Origin: Gibbula magus | Lineage: Eukaryota > Mollusca > Gastropoda > Trochida > Trochidae | Assembly: GCA_936450465.1 (NCBI GenBank) | Contig: OW388293.1 | Coordinates: 87,566,134-87,630,133 of the forward strand | DNA length: 64,000 nucleotides | Direction of reading: 5' to 3' | Shown: one piece after another, positions 1-11,940 of the stretch | How positions within the stretch are numbered: the stretch's first letter is position 1 | Layout: each line of letters opens with the position of its first letter | The notes under the pieces: model-generated | What the model saw: the letters and a program-made list of their open reading frames with translations, nothing else | Databases searched by the model: none | Told to the model about the DNA's origin: nothing | Program-made: the position numbers and the translations under genes

Positions 1-1795
1 AGTTTCAACAAGCTAGTTACTGTATACTTCGCTACATAGTTATATACAGTGCCAACAAGCTAGTTACTGTATACTTCGCTACATAGTAATATACAGTGAC
101 AACAAGCTGGAAGTTACTGTATACTTCGCTACATAGTTTTATACAGTGCCAACAAGCTGGAAGTTACTGTATACTTCGCTACATAGTAATATACAGTGTC
201 AACAAGCTGGAAGTTACTGTATACTTCGCTACAAAGTTATATACAGTGCTAACAAGCTAGTTACTGTATACTTCGCTAAATAGTAATACACAGTGCCAAC
301 AAGCTAGTTACTGTATACTTCTCTACATAATCATATACAGTGCCAACAAACTTGAAGTTACTGTATACTTCGCTACATAGTTATATACAGTGCCAACAAG
401 CTAGTTACTGTATACTTCGCTACATAGTTATATACAGTGCCAACAAGCTGGAAGTTACTGTATACTTCGCTTCATAGTTATATACAGTGCCAACAAGCTA
501 GTTACTGTATACTTCGCTACATAGTAATGTACAGTGCCAACAAGCTAGTTACTGTATACTTCTCTACACAGTGATATACAGTGCCAACAAGCTAGTTACT
601 ATATACTTCGCTACATAGTTATATACAGTGCTAACAAGCTAGTTACTGTATACTTCGCTACATAGTAATATACAGTGCCAACAAGCTGGAAGTTACTGTA
701 TACTTCGCTACATAGTTATATACAGTGCCAACAAACTAGTGACTGTATACTTCGCTACATAGTTATATACAGTGCCAACAAGCTGAAAGTTACTGTATAC
801 TTCGTTACATAGTTATATACAGTGCCAACAAGCAAGTTACTGTATACTTCGCTACATAGTTATATACAGTGCCAACAAGCTGGAAGTTACTGTATTCTTC
901 ACTACATAGTTATATACAGTGCTAACAAGCTAGTTACTGTATACTTCGCTACATAGTAATTTACAGTGCCAACAAGCTGGAAGTTACTGTATACTTCTCT
1001 ACATAGTTATATACAGTGCTAACAAGCTAGTTACTGTATACTTCGCTACATAGTTATATACAGTGCCAACAAGCTAGTTACTGTATACTTCGCTACATAG
1101 TTATATACAGTGCAAACAAGCTAGTTACTGTATACTTAGCTACATAGTTATAGACATTGCCAACAAGCTTATTACTGTATACTTCGCTACATAGTTATAT
1201 ACAGTGCCAACAAGCTGGAAGTTACTGTATACTTCGCTACATAGTTATATACAGTGCCAACAAGCTAGTTACTGTATACTTCGCTACATAGTAATGTACA
1301 CTGCCAACAAGCTAGTTACTGTATACTTCGCTACATAGTTATATACAGTGCTAACAAGCTAGTTACTGTATACTTCGCTACATAGTTATATACAGTGCCA
1401 ACAAGCTAGTTACTGTATACTTCGCTACATAGTTATATACAGTGCAAACAAGCTAGTTACTGTATACTTAGCTACATAGTTATAGACATTGCCAACAAGC
1501 TTATTACTGTATACTTCGCTACATAGTTATATACAGTGCCAACAAGCTGGAAGTTACTGTATACTTCGCTACATAGTTATATACAGTGCCAACAAGCTAG
1601 TTACTGTATACTTCGCTACATAGTAATGTACACTGCCAACAAGCTAGTAACTGTATACTTCTCTACACAGTGATATACAGTGCCAACAAGCTAGTTACTA
1701 TATACTTCGCTACATAGTTATATACAGTGCTAACAAGCTAGTTACTGTATACTTCGCTACATAGTTATATACAGTGCCAACACGCTTGAAGTTAC
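1..1795. repeat. 47/50-bp satellite array, left segment
   Basis: Head-to-tail units of 47 bp, or 50 bp when an extra GGA follows AACAAGCT. Each unit runs from AGTTACTGTATAC through TTCGCTACATAG and TATACAGTGCC to AACAAGCT. Point variants recur, such as CTCTACA for CGCTACA, TAATGTAC for TATATAC, and CACGCTTGAAG for AAGCTGGAAG. ACTGTATA near the start of the unit and TATACAGT about 16 nt later are exact reverse complements, so each unit can fold into a short stem-loop. The array already fills the window at base 1, so its true left end is not seen. It resumes at 7252 after a LINE. No coding role is supported, because 47 and 50 are not multiples of three. Confidence 0.97.
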
Positions 1796-1802
1796 GCTAA
1801 AG

Positions 1803-3734
1803 ATGGCGGACAGTAGGCCGCACGAATTTGTCTCTCTTCAAAACATGTCAACTACTCCTCCTCCTGGAGAAAGTACTGATGTTGAGAATGAACTATTGAC
1901 TTCGAATGTGAATTCAACAGACTGTGTCACTCCTGAAAAGGTGTTTTCGAATAGGAATCAAGCTGGAAGTGAATCTACCGATTTCAACACAACGCAAGAC
2001 ACTCTATGTGAGTTGATAACAACCGATTTCATACTCGAACACTTTTCTCATTATCCTAAGGATGTCATGATTCAGAAACTTATAAAAGAAGTTGATGGTA
2101 ATGAATCTCATATTGAGGATCTAAGGAGAAAACTATTTGATGTAGTCAAAGTTCAGAACTCTGAACTGCATAATTGTCAACTTAAAAAACGCAAGTCTTT
2201 TCGTAATGGTGATAGTGTGCTACTTAAACTAGCCAGAGACTGCTCGTGTTTGATATATTACTTGAATGGTGATTCCTTTGAGGAAATTAAAGAATTAGTT
2301 TCCAGTAAACAACGCCCAGAAAGTGTAAACCAAGATACAAATGTACCACAAGCAAATGACCCAGTTCTTAATGACAATGCTGTAAGCCAACCCTATTGTT
2401 TCAAGACAATGGAGTCATGTACAACGCCCCGACAGAAGACTCCACGGAAGGGCCAGGTATTGTTTGATATTGAAGACATCAAGCGCTCAATCACAGACTT
2501 ATGTAATAATATCTCACTGCTGAAAGTGCATTGCCAAAATAATTCGGAATCAATTAAGACAGTTAAGCAAGAACTTGAAGCAATCAGTGCTCGCCAGGAA
2601 ACGTTACAAAATGATGTAACAAAAGTTGACTCTGTGTGCTCAAAGCAAGCTAGCCGTATGAAACAGCTACGAGATGACGTCACAAAGGTGACTAAAGACG
2701 TTGAGATCAATCAGCATGGCCTAACTGGTGTTCGTGATGACCGTGCACGTGGGCTAACAGGTTTTAAGAGTGTCATTAACTCCCTGACGGATGATTCCAA
2801 GACTCTCGGGGAAAAACAAAACCTGATTTTAGAAGATGTGTCAGTCTTGAAGCGAAATTACACAAGTGTTGAATCAAAAGTGCAGAAGTTGAAAAAATCA
2901 AGCAAAGAATTGTGCGAAAATAACACTGAGTTCCTGAAAAAATATATCAACAAACTTGATGATATGCATGGGCAAATGTTTGAAACGTTTGCCACCCATC
3001 TTGCAGAGCAAATGATCACCGTCAAAGAAGAATTAAAGAAACATTGTACATCGCAAGATGACATTGGAAAAGGGGAAGAAATTTCTATCAAAACAAACCC
3101 GATTCCAGTCAAGAAGAAACCGGTCAACAGCCATAAAATAGATGACACAGCAAAGCAACACAGCAAACAAGAAGAGAATGCATACAATCAAGCCAAACTG
3201 TGTCAAGAATCACATACAAAAAAATTACAGACACATACATCGTCTGCAATTGCACGTGAAAAGGTCACCAATCATGACATCAATCATGAAAGCAGTGAGG
3301 CTGCTCCTAGGGAAAATAGAGATACCTCCCTACCCCCAAACGAATCAGCACATCTTGTGACTAATGAGGGCAAATCCAAGACTGAGCCTATACAACACCA
3401 GAGTAACACATATGAGGAATCAAACATCTCCTTGGAAGAAACAGGTACAGGGATGACATTCAGAGGTGTGGACAAGCTGCGAGTAAAACGATTCTTTCTA
3501 AGTGGAATAGCTCCAGATGTCAAAACAGACGATATTGTCAATTATCTCTCAAGTCGTGATGTTAGAACAACGATAATTCGTCTTATGTCCAGTAGAAGGA
3601 AAGGAACCGTCTCAGCTCGTATCAATGTCCATTCAACGGATGCCTTTAAGCTGGAATCTGAAGGGTTCTGGCCGAGGAATATAACATGCCGTCCATGGAT
3701 GAGCAACAAGGCGTACCATGCCCAGTTTGAATAA
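1803..3734 (+). CDS. LINE ORF1 protein (643 aa)
   Basis: Predicted RNA-binding/chaperone protein of the LINE that would coat its transcript in a ribonucleoprotein; that role is inferred from the family. The ATG at 1803 is the first in frame, only 8 bp inside the element. Residues about 1-60 are Ser/Thr-rich and acidic. A middle region, roughly 225-400, has many heptad-like Leu/Ile/Val positions separated by charged residues, consistent with a coiled coil. Residues about 430-540 are polar and low in complexity. The C-terminal ~75 residues (from VKRFFLSGIAPDV to FWPRNITCRPW) look like the small RRM-like terminal domain found in many invertebrate LINE ORF1 proteins. I see no CCHC knuckle or PHD finger. 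The stop overlaps the ORF2 start by one base. Confidence 0.85.
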   Translation: MADSRPHEFVSLQNMSTTPPPGESTDVENELLTSNVNSTDCVTPEKVFSNRNQAGSESTDFNTTQDTLCELITTDFILEHFSHYPKDVMIQKLIKEVDGNESHIEDLRRKLFDVVKVQNSELHNCQLKKRKSFRNGDSVLLKLARDCSCLIYYLNGDSFEEIKELVSSKQRPESVNQDTNVPQANDPVLNDNAVSQPYCFKTMESCTTPRQKTPRKGQVLFDIEDIKRSITDLCNNISLLKVHCQNNSESIKTVKQELEAISARQETLQNDVTKVDSVCSKQASRMKQLRDDVTKVTKDVEINQHGLTGVRDDRARGLTGFKSVINSLTDDSKTLGEKQNLILEDVSVLKRNYTSVESKVQKLKKSSKELCENNTEFLKKYINKLDDMHGQMFETFATHLAEQMITVKEELKKHCTSQDDIGKGEEISIKTNPIPVKKKPVNSHKIDDTAKQHSKQEENAYNQAKLCQESHTKKLQTHTSSAIAREKVTNHDINHESSEAAPRENRDTSLPPNESAHLVTNEGKSKTEPIQHQSNTYEESNISLEETGTGMTFRGVDKLRVKRFFLSGIAPDVKTDDIVNYLSSRDVRTTIIRLMSSRRKGTVSARINVHSTDAFKLESEGFWPRNITCRPWMSNKAYHAQFE

Positions 3735-3736
3735 TG
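3732..3736 (+). promoter_or_regulatory. UAAUG stop-start overlap between ORF1 and ORF2
   Basis: The ORF1 stop TAA (3732-3734) shares its last A with the ORF2 start ATG (3734-3736). The same UAAUG arrangement drives coupled termination-reinitiation in the silkworm telomeric LINE SART1, so ORF2 here is probably translated by the same coupling. That mechanism is inferred by analogy. The overlap itself is directly visible. Confidence 0.75.
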
Positions 3737-6700
3737 CCGCTGAATAAACTTAATATTCTTACATGGAATGCAACTGGAATTACAACGAGCATTCCTTACT
3801 TAAGGCATATCTTACCGAAATACGACGTTGATGTTTGTGGTATCAGTGAACATTGGTTGTTTGAAAAAGATCTGTCTCTCCTTGATACAGTCAGCCTTGA
3901 CTACAAAGCATTTGGGGTCAGTGATGATGACTTGAAGCTCCCTAGCAACAGGAGAGTTGGCAAAGCTGGAGTTGCTCTCTTGTGGCATAACAGATTGGAT
4001 AATGCTGTCAGTGTGCTGGACATAACTGACGATAGAATAGTTGGTATCCATCTACGTCTTGGCCTCGTGATGAACATCTACATATTTCAAGTATACCTAC
4101 CGTCCACGAACTCAAATGTCCAAATGTTCATAGAATATGTAGATACCCTTTGGAACCTGTATGATCTGTACAAAGGTGAGGGAACTGTTATCTTCATGGG
4201 TGATTTCAACTGCAAACTGGACAGATCGATTCCAAGTGGTAGAGAATCAGCTGCAGTAAAGTTTTTATCTACAAATAACTTGGCAGCTCTAACAACCTCA
4301 GCTGTGTGTAAGGGAGTCAATCACTCCTACGTTTCCTTTGATGGTACGAATTCTTCGCTCATTGATCATATAGTTGTTCCTGAAAACAAGCTATACTGTT
4401 TCTCTTCATGTGAAATCTTAGATGATCATGCACTCAATGTCAGCAACCATAGACCTATTGTAGCAAGCTGTGTGATTGACCAAGAAAACGTGAACGTGCT
4501 TCCAGATTTTAACAGAGTCTCCTTCAATTGGAAAAAGCTAAGCAGGGATCAACTTCACTCTGGCTACTCGACTCATTTGTCAAAGCATTTGACAGATAGT
4601 GGATTCTGTTGTGCAGTTCTCGACTCAGACGATGACATTAACAAATACTGTGATTCACTGACAAACTGCATAATCGACTCAGCAGAGCAATGTATTCCAC
4701 GGAAGATATACAATCCACATCTCAAACCCTACTGGTCACCTGAATTGAAATGCCTTCATAAAGCAATGAGACATGCAAGATCATCTTGGTTACGTGATGG
4801 AAGACCGAGGGGCGAGGACCACATATCATATGTAACATATAAAGATCTAAAAAGAGAGTTTAGAAGATCTCAACGGAAACACATTGAAGAACAGAGGTGT
4901 AAGGTTTTAAATGAGATTGATGTTCAAGCAGAAATGGACCAGTCTGCCTTTTGGAGGACTCTTAATGCCAAAAGAAGAGTTCACGGTGCAGATGCAGGGG
5001 TTGACATGTGCTTCGAAAAAGGGGTCGTTACTCGCGATCCTAAAGGCATTGCTGATGGATGGGGTGTATATTTTAATGCTCTTTATATGCCACTAGAAGA
5101 CGCTTCTTTCGATAGTGAGCACATGGAATACGTTAAACAAGAGCTTCATGTACCCATATGTGAGGATAGAACAGTGCCTCCTGTGTCAGTGAGTGAACTC
5201 AACTCTGCAATATCTAAACTGAAAACAGGTAAAGCACCAGGAATTGATCACGTCACCAATGAACATATTATCCATGGAGGACCTGGATTAATCACCTGTC
5301 TAACAACATTGTTCAATGCCTTCATAACTAGAAGTTATATGCCTTCTTCAATGAAACGTGGTGTGATCATTACCCTGTACAAGGGCGGCAGCAAACCTAA
5401 AACTGTGCCAAACAGCTATAGGGCAATAACGCTCCTCCCTGCCATATATAAACTGTTTGAAAGGGTGTTGCTATCACGATTGGAAAAATATCACGACCCT
5501 TCCCCACTGCAGCATGATTTTAGAAGAGGAATAGACTCAACAATGACGTCATTTCTTCTGCGGGAATGTATAGCATATGCAAGAGAAAATAACACAAAAC
5601 TCTACAGCTGCTTCCTTGATGCAGAGAAAGCATTTGACTGCGTGTGGCACGATGGTCTGTTCCTCAAGTTGAAGCATCTGGGGACACCCACGTCAATCCT
5701 AAGCATTATTAAATCAATGTACCATGAAATGCAAAGCTGTGTGATATATAAGGGCTTTTCAAGCAAATGGTTTGATATTAAGCAGGGAACACGACAAGGA
5801 GGTGTTCTGTCACCCTGGCTCTATCAACTTTACCTGGATGAGTTGCTGAGGAGTCTAGCGGCCTCATCATGTGGGGTTCGGATAAACACCATAGCATGTG
5901 CTGCACCAACACAAGCAGATGACATAACGCTACTATCCTTCACAAAACGTGGACTAGATTACTTGCTCACAATTTGCTCACAATATAGCAACAAATGGAG
6001 ATTCCGGTACAGCGCAAGTAAAAGTGTTGTTATAGTCTTCAACGAAACACTTTCGTCGTGCAGACATTCCCAGAGAAAGTGGTATTTGGGCGACAGACCA
6101 CTAACAGAGACTGACAGTCATACCCACCTTGGAACTGTAGTAAACAAGAATTTTAAATCATCTGAACAGGTTGACGTCATCTGCAGAAAGATCAAATCTA
6201 CATTCTTTGCCACCAGAAACATTGGTATACATCAAAACGGCCTCCACTCACTGACTGCTGCGAAGATCTACCAGTCGGTCGTTCTCCCACGAGCCTTATA
6301 TGGATGTGAAACATTATACAACTTGTCTCCAAGCAGTTCTCTACAGTTAGAAAGGGCACATAGACAATGCCTGAAGATAATCCAAGGATTACCAACAAGA
6401 ACTCGTACGGATATGGTCCTCTCACTGATTGGTATATTTCCAATTATGGCAACCATAAGTATCCGGAAACTATCCCTCTTTGGACGATTGCTCAACTGCC
6501 AAACAGAATGTTCAGCAAAATCTGTTCTACGTTATCGTCTCTTTTGTGACCGGGTATCCAGTAGCCAAGTTACTCATGGATTTATCCCAGAAGTGAAGAA
6601 CGTCTGCACTCGCTATGGACTTTCAGAAGCTCTCTCACAGGTACAACTATGTTCTTTTCCAACCACAAATAGTTGGAAACTACAGGTGAAGAAGAACGTT

Positions 6701-7147
6701 TTTGAAATAGAAAATAAGGAGCTTGTGATACGGCTGGACAGTGACCCAACCATGGAGCTATTTAGAAACAGCCACAATGCCTACTCTCCACACCTGTTAT
6801 GGACAGAAGGTAAATTCTACCCACATAGACGTGCTCGACTCAAAGCTGTTATTTCATTACTCACGCACCCATTGAGGACTGAACTATGTACCATGTGCTC
6901 CTGTCTTGTGCACGATCTTGTGCACCATATCCTCCATCTGTGTTTGGACAAAGTCGTCACTGAGAAACGTGAAACCATGTGGACTGATATCCTTGACATC
7001 ATCGGTGTTGAAGCTTATGTTCTGCTGGACAATCTTGATCAGAGGGCTCTGACTGGTGTCCTGCTAGGACATAACCCATACGACATCGACACCACTCAGC
7101 TGCTGCTGCTTGTTGGACACTTTGCTTTGGGCATTAATTGGACCTGA
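3734..7147 (+). CDS. LINE ORF2: APE endonuclease and reverse transcriptase (1137 aa)
   Basis: Enzyme for target-primed reverse transcription: nicks DNA and copies the LINE RNA. Residues 1-~245 are an exonuclease-endonuclease-phosphatase fold, with N12 in LTWNATG, E39 in SEHW, D157/N159 in GDFN, D211 in IDH, and H239 in SNHRP. The usual SDH motif is SNH here, so the Asp that normally precedes the catalytic His is Asn (residue 238). RT spans about 480-800: APGIDHV near 502, NSYRAITLLP, LDAEKAFDCVW near 630 with the first catalytic Asp, RQGGVLSPWLY, and QADD at 727-730 in place of the usual YADD. A zinc motif C1052-x2-C1055-x9-H1065-x4-C1070 lies near the C-terminus. No internal stops or frameshifts. 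Length is normal for the class. Activity is plausible but unproven given the SNH and QADD variants. Confidence 0.92.
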   Translation: MPLNKLNILTWNATGITTSIPYLRHILPKYDVDVCGISEHWLFEKDLSLLDTVSLDYKAFGVSDDDLKLPSNRRVGKAGVALLWHNRLDNAVSVLDITDDRIVGIHLRLGLVMNIYIFQVYLPSTNSNVQMFIEYVDTLWNLYDLYKGEGTVIFMGDFNCKLDRSIPSGRESAAVKFLSTNNLAALTTSAVCKGVNHSYVSFDGTNSSLIDHIVVPENKLYCFSSCEILDDHALNVSNHRPIVASCVIDQENVNVLPDFNRVSFNWKKLSRDQLHSGYSTHLSKHLTDSGFCCAVLDSDDDINKYCDSLTNCIIDSAEQCIPRKIYNPHLKPYWSPELKCLHKAMRHARSSWLRDGRPRGEDHISYVTYKDLKREFRRSQRKHIEEQRCKVLNEIDVQAEMDQSAFWRTLNAKRRVHGADAGVDMCFEKGVVTRDPKGIADGWGVYFNALYMPLEDASFDSEHMEYVKQELHVPICEDRTVPPVSVSELNSAISKLKTGKAPGIDHVTNEHIIHGGPGLITCLTTLFNAFITRSYMPSSMKRGVIITLYKGGSKPKTVPNSYRAITLLPAIYKLFERVLLSRLEKYHDPSPLQHDFRRGIDSTMTSFLLRECIAYARENNTKLYSCFLDAEKAFDCVWHDGLFLKLKHLGTPTSILSIIKSMYHEMQSCVIYKGFSSKWFDIKQGTRQGGVLSPWLYQLYLDELLRSLAASSCGVRINTIACAAPTQADDITLLSFTKRGLDYLLTICSQYSNKWRFRYSASKSVVIVFNETLSSCRHSQRKWYLGDRPLTETDSHTHLGTVVNKNFKSSEQVDVICRKIKSTFFATRNIGIHQNGLHSLTAAKIYQSVVLPRALYGCETLYNLSPSSSLQLERAHRQCLKIIQGLPTRTRTDMVLSLIGIFPIMATISIRKLSLFGRLLNCQTECSAKSVLRYRLFCDRVSSSQVTHGFIPEVKNVCTRYGLSEALSQVQLCSFPTTNSWKLQVKKNVFEIENKELVIRLDSDPTMELFRNSHNAYSPHLLWTEGKFYPHRRARLKAVISLLTHPLRTELCTMCSCLVHDLVHHILHLCLDKVVTEKRETMWTDILDIIGVEAYVLLDNLDQRALTGVLLGHNPYDIDTTQLLLLVGHFALGINWT

Positions 7148-7251
7148 CTCTCCATATAAATATCTCACTCCATTCACTCTTTTATTCCTAATGTAAATAT
7201 TGCAGTGTAAACATTCTTATCTCCAAATATGGGGGAATTAAATAAACCTAC
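7148..7251 (+). terminator. LINE 3' UTR with AATAAA and short CCTA tail
   Basis: About 100 bp of non-coding DNA between the ORF2 stop and the satellite. AATAAA lies at 7241-7246, followed by two CCTA-type repeats rather than a long poly(A). Short simple-repeat tails are common in CR1/I-type LINEs. The exact 3' boundary is uncertain by a few bases because CTAC also occurs in the satellite. Confidence 0.6.
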
Positions 7252-10200
7252 CTACATAGTTATATACAGTGCCAACAAGCTAGTTACTGTATACTTCGCT
7301 ACATAGTAATGTACACTGCCAACAAGCTAGTTACTGTATACTTCGCTACATAGTTATATACAGTGCTAACAAGCTAGTTACTGTATACTTCGCTACATAG
7401 TTATATACAGTGCCAACAAGCTAGTTACTGTATACTTCGCTACATAGTTATATACAGTGCAAACAAGCTAGTTACTGTATACTTAGCTACATAGTAATTT
7501 ACAGTGCCAACACGCTAGTTACTGTATACTTCGCTACATAGTTATATACAGTGCCAACAACCTGGAAGTTACTGTATACTTCACTACATAGTTATATACA
7601 GTGCCAACAAGCTAGTTACTGTATACTTCGCTACATATATAGTTATATACAGTGCCAACAAGCTAGTTACTGTATACTTCGCTACATAGTAATTTACAGT
7701 GCCAACAAGCTAGTTACTGTATACTTCGCTACATAGTTATATACAATGCCAACAAGCTAGTTACTTTATACTTCGCTACATAGTTATATACAATGCCAAC
7801 AAGCTAGTTACTGTATACTTCGCTAAATAGTTATATACAGTGCTAACAAGCTAGTTACTGTATACTTCGCTACATAGTTATATACAGTGCCAACAAGCTA
7901 GTTACTGTATACTTCGCTACATAGTTATATACAGTGCCAACAAGCTGGAAGTTACTGTATACTTCACTACATAGTTATATACAGTGCTAACAAGCTAGTT
8001 ACTGTATACTTCGCTACATAGTAATTTACAGTGCCAACACGCTTGAAGTTACTTTATACTTCGCTACATAGTTATATACAGTGCCAACAAGCTAGTTACT
8101 TTATACTTCACTACATAGTTATATACAGTGCTAACAAGCTAGTTACTTTATACTTCGCTACATAGTAATTTACAGTGCAAACAAGCTAGTTACTGTATAC
8201 TTCGCTACATAGTAATTTACAGTGCCAACACGCTTGAAGTTACTTTATACTTCGCTACATAGTTATATACAGTGCAAACAAGCTAGTTACTGTAGACTTC
8301 GCTACATAGTTATATACAGTGTCAACAAGCTAGTTACTGAATACTTCGCTACATAGTTATATACAGTGCCAACAAGCTAGTTACTGTATACTTAGCTACA
8401 TAGTTATATACAGTGTCAACAAGCTAGTTACTGAATACTTCGCTACATAGTTATATACAGTGCCAACAAGCTGGAAGTTACTGTATACTTCACTACATAG
8501 TTATATACAGTGCTAACAAGCTAGTTACTGTATACTTCGCTACATAGTAATATACAGTGCCAACAAGCTAGTTACTGTATACTTAGCTACATAGTTATAT
8601 ACAGTGTCAACAAGCTAGTTACTGTATACTTCGCTACATAGTTATATACAGTGCCAACAAGCTGGAAGTTACTGTATACTTCGCTACATAGTTATATACA
8701 GTGCTAACAAGCTAGTTACTGTATACTTCGCTACATAGTAATATACAGTGCCAACAAGCTAGTTACTGTATACTTAGCTACATAGTTATATACAGTGTCA
8801 ACAAGCTAGTCACTGTATACTTCGCTACATAGTTATATACAATGCTAACAAGCTAGTTACTGTATACTTCACTAAATAGTTATATACAGTGCCAACACGC
8901 TTGAAGTTACTTTATACTTCGCTACATAGTTATATACAGTGCTAACAAGCTAGTTACTGGATACTTCGCTACATAGTAATGTACAGTGCCAACAAGCTAG
9001 TTACTGTATACTTCGCTACATAGTTATATACAATGGCAACAAGCTAGTTACTTTATACTTCGCTACATAGTTATATACAATGCCAACAAGCTAGTTACTG
9101 TATACTTCGCTAAATAGTTATATACAGTGCTAACAAGCTAGTTACTGTATACTTCGCTACATAGTTATATACAGTGCCAACAAGCTAGTTACTGTATACT
9201 TCGCTACATAGTTATATACAGTGCCAACAAGCTGGAAGTTACTGTATACTTCACTACATAGTTATATACAGTGCTAACAAGCTAGTTACTGTATACTTCG
9301 CTACATAGTAATTTACAGTGCCCACAGGCTAGTTACTGTATACTTCTCTACATAGTTATATACAATGCAAACAAGCTAGTTACTGTATACTTAGCTACAT
9401 AGTTATATACAGTGCCAACAAGCTAGTTACTGTATACTTCGCTACATAGTTATATACAGTGCCAACAAGCTAGTAACTGTATACTTAGCTACATAGTTAT
9501 ATACAGTGTCAACAAGCTAGTTACTGTATACTTCGCTACATAGTTATATACAGTGCCAACAAGCTGGAAGTTACTGTATACTTCGCTACATAGTTATATA
9601 CAGTGCTAACAAGCTAGTTACTGTATACTTCGCTACATAGTAATTTACAGTGCCCACAGGCTAGTTACTGTATACTTCTCTACATAGTTATATACAATGC
9701 AAACAAGCTAGTTACTGTATACTTAGCTACATAGTTATATACAGTGCCAACAAGCTAGTTACTGTATACTTCGCTACATAGTTATATACAGTGCCAACAA
9801 GCTAGTAACTGTATACTTAGCTACATAGTTATATACAGTGTCAACAAGCTAGTTACTGTATACTTCGCTACATAGTTATATACAGTGCCAACAAGCTGGA
9901 AGTTACTGTATACTTAGCTACATAGTTATATACAGTGTCAACAAGCTAGTTACTGTATACTTCGCTACATAGTTATATACAGTGCCAACAAGCTGGCAGT
10001 TACTGTATACTTCGCTACATAGTTATATACAGTGCTAACAAGCTAGTTACTGTATACTTCGCTACATAGTAATATACAGTGCCAACAAGCTAGTTACTGT
10101 ATACTTAGCTACATAGTTATATACAGTGTCAACAAGCTAGTTACTGTATACTTCGCTACATAGTTATATACAGTGCCAACAAGCTGGAAGTTACTGTATA

Positions 10201-11940
10201 CTTCGCTACATAGTTATATACATTGCTAACAAGCTAGTTACTGTATACTTCGCTACATAGTTATATACAGTGCCAACAAGCTAGTTACTGTATACTTAGC
10301 TACATAGTTATATACAGTGTCAACAAGCTGGAAGTTAATGTATACTTCTCTACATAGTTATATACAGTGCCAACAAGCTAGTTACTGTATACTTCGCTAC
10401 ATAGTTATATACAGTGTCAACAAGCTGGAAGTTACTGTATACTTCGCTACATAGTTATATACAGTGCCAACAAGCTAGTTACTGTATACTTCGCTACATA
10501 GTTATATACAGTGCCAACAAGCTAGTTACTGTATACTTCGCTACATAGTTATATACAGTGTCAACAAGCTAGTTACTGTATACTTCGCTACATAGTAATA
10601 TACAGTGTCAACAAGCTGGAAGTTACTGTATACTTCGCTACATAGTAATATACAGTGCCAACAGGCTAGTTACTGTATACTTCTCTACATAATCATTTAC
10701 AGTGCCAACAAACTTGAAGTTACTGTATACTTCGCTACATAGTTATATACAGTGCTAACAAGCTAGTTACTGTATACTTAGCTACATAGTTATATACAGT
10801 GTCAACAAGCTAGTTACTGTATACTTCGCTACATAGTTATGTACAGTGCCAACAAGCTGGAAGTTACTGTATACTTCGCTACATAGTTATATACAGTGCC
10901 AACAAGCTAGTTACTGTATACTTCGCTACATAGTAATGTACAGTGCCAACAAGCTAGTTACTGTATACTTCTCTACATAGTTATATACAGTGCCAACAAG
11001 CTGGAAGTTACTGTATACTTCGCTACATAGTTATATACAGTGCCAACAAGCTAGTTACTGTATACTTCGCTACATAGTAATATACAGTGCCAACAAGCTA
11101 GTTACTGTATACTTCACTACATAGTTATATACAGTGCCAACAAGCTGGAAGTTACTTTATACTTCGCTACATAGTAATATACAGTGTCAACAAGCTAGTT
11201 ACTGTATACTTCGCTACATAGTTATATACAGTGCCAACAAGCTGGAAGTTACTGTATACTTCACTACATAGATATATACAGTGCTAACACGCTTGAAGTT
11301 ACTTTATACTTCGCTACATAGTAATTTACAGTGCCAACACGCTTGAAGTTACTTTATACTTCTCTACATAGTTATATACAGTGCAAACAAGCTAGTTACT
11401 GTATACTTAGCTACATAGTTATATACAGTGCCAACAAGCTAGTTACTATATACTTCGCTACATACTTCGCTACATAGTAATGTACAGTGCCAACAAGCTA
11501 GTTACTGTATACTTCGCTACATAGTTATATACAGTGCTAACAAGCTAGTTACTGTATACTTCGCTACATAGTTATATACAGTGCCAACAAGCTGGAAGTT
11601 ACTGTATACTTCGCTACATAGTTATATACAGTGCCAACAAACTAGTGACTGTATACTTCGCTACATAGTTATATACAGTGCCAACAAGCTGGAAGTTACT
11701 GTATACTTCGCTACATAGTTATATACAGTGCCAACAAGCAAGTTACTGTATACTTCGCTACATAGTTATATACAGTGCCAACAAGCTGGAAGTTACTGTA
11801 TTCTTCACTACATAGTTATGTACAGTGCTAACAAGCTAGTTACTGTATACTTCGCTACATAGTAATTTACAGTGCCAACAAGCTGGAAGTTACTGTATAC
11901 TTCTCTACATAGTTATATACAGTGCTAACAAGCTAGTTAC

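Larger units (their letters stand above)
1796..7251 (+). mobile_element. Non-LTR retrotransposon (LINE), two intact ORFs, inserted in the satellite
   Basis: Non-satellite DNA lying between two blocks of the same satellite. It carries ORF1 (1803-3734), ORF2 (3734-7147), a roughly 100-bp 3' UTR with AATAAA at 7241, and a short CCTACCTAC-like tail before satellite sequence resumes at CTACATAG. The 5' junction is only about 8 bp upstream of the ORF1 ATG. Satellite phase jumps from GAAGTTAC on the left to CTACATAG on the right, so about 11 bp of target is missing and no clear target-site duplication is seen. APE-type endonuclease plus RT place it in the Jockey/CR1/I superfamily sense. By eye I cannot fix the clade; Nimb/I-like or CR1-like are possible. 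Both ORFs are unbroken, which implies a young copy. Confidence 0.93.
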
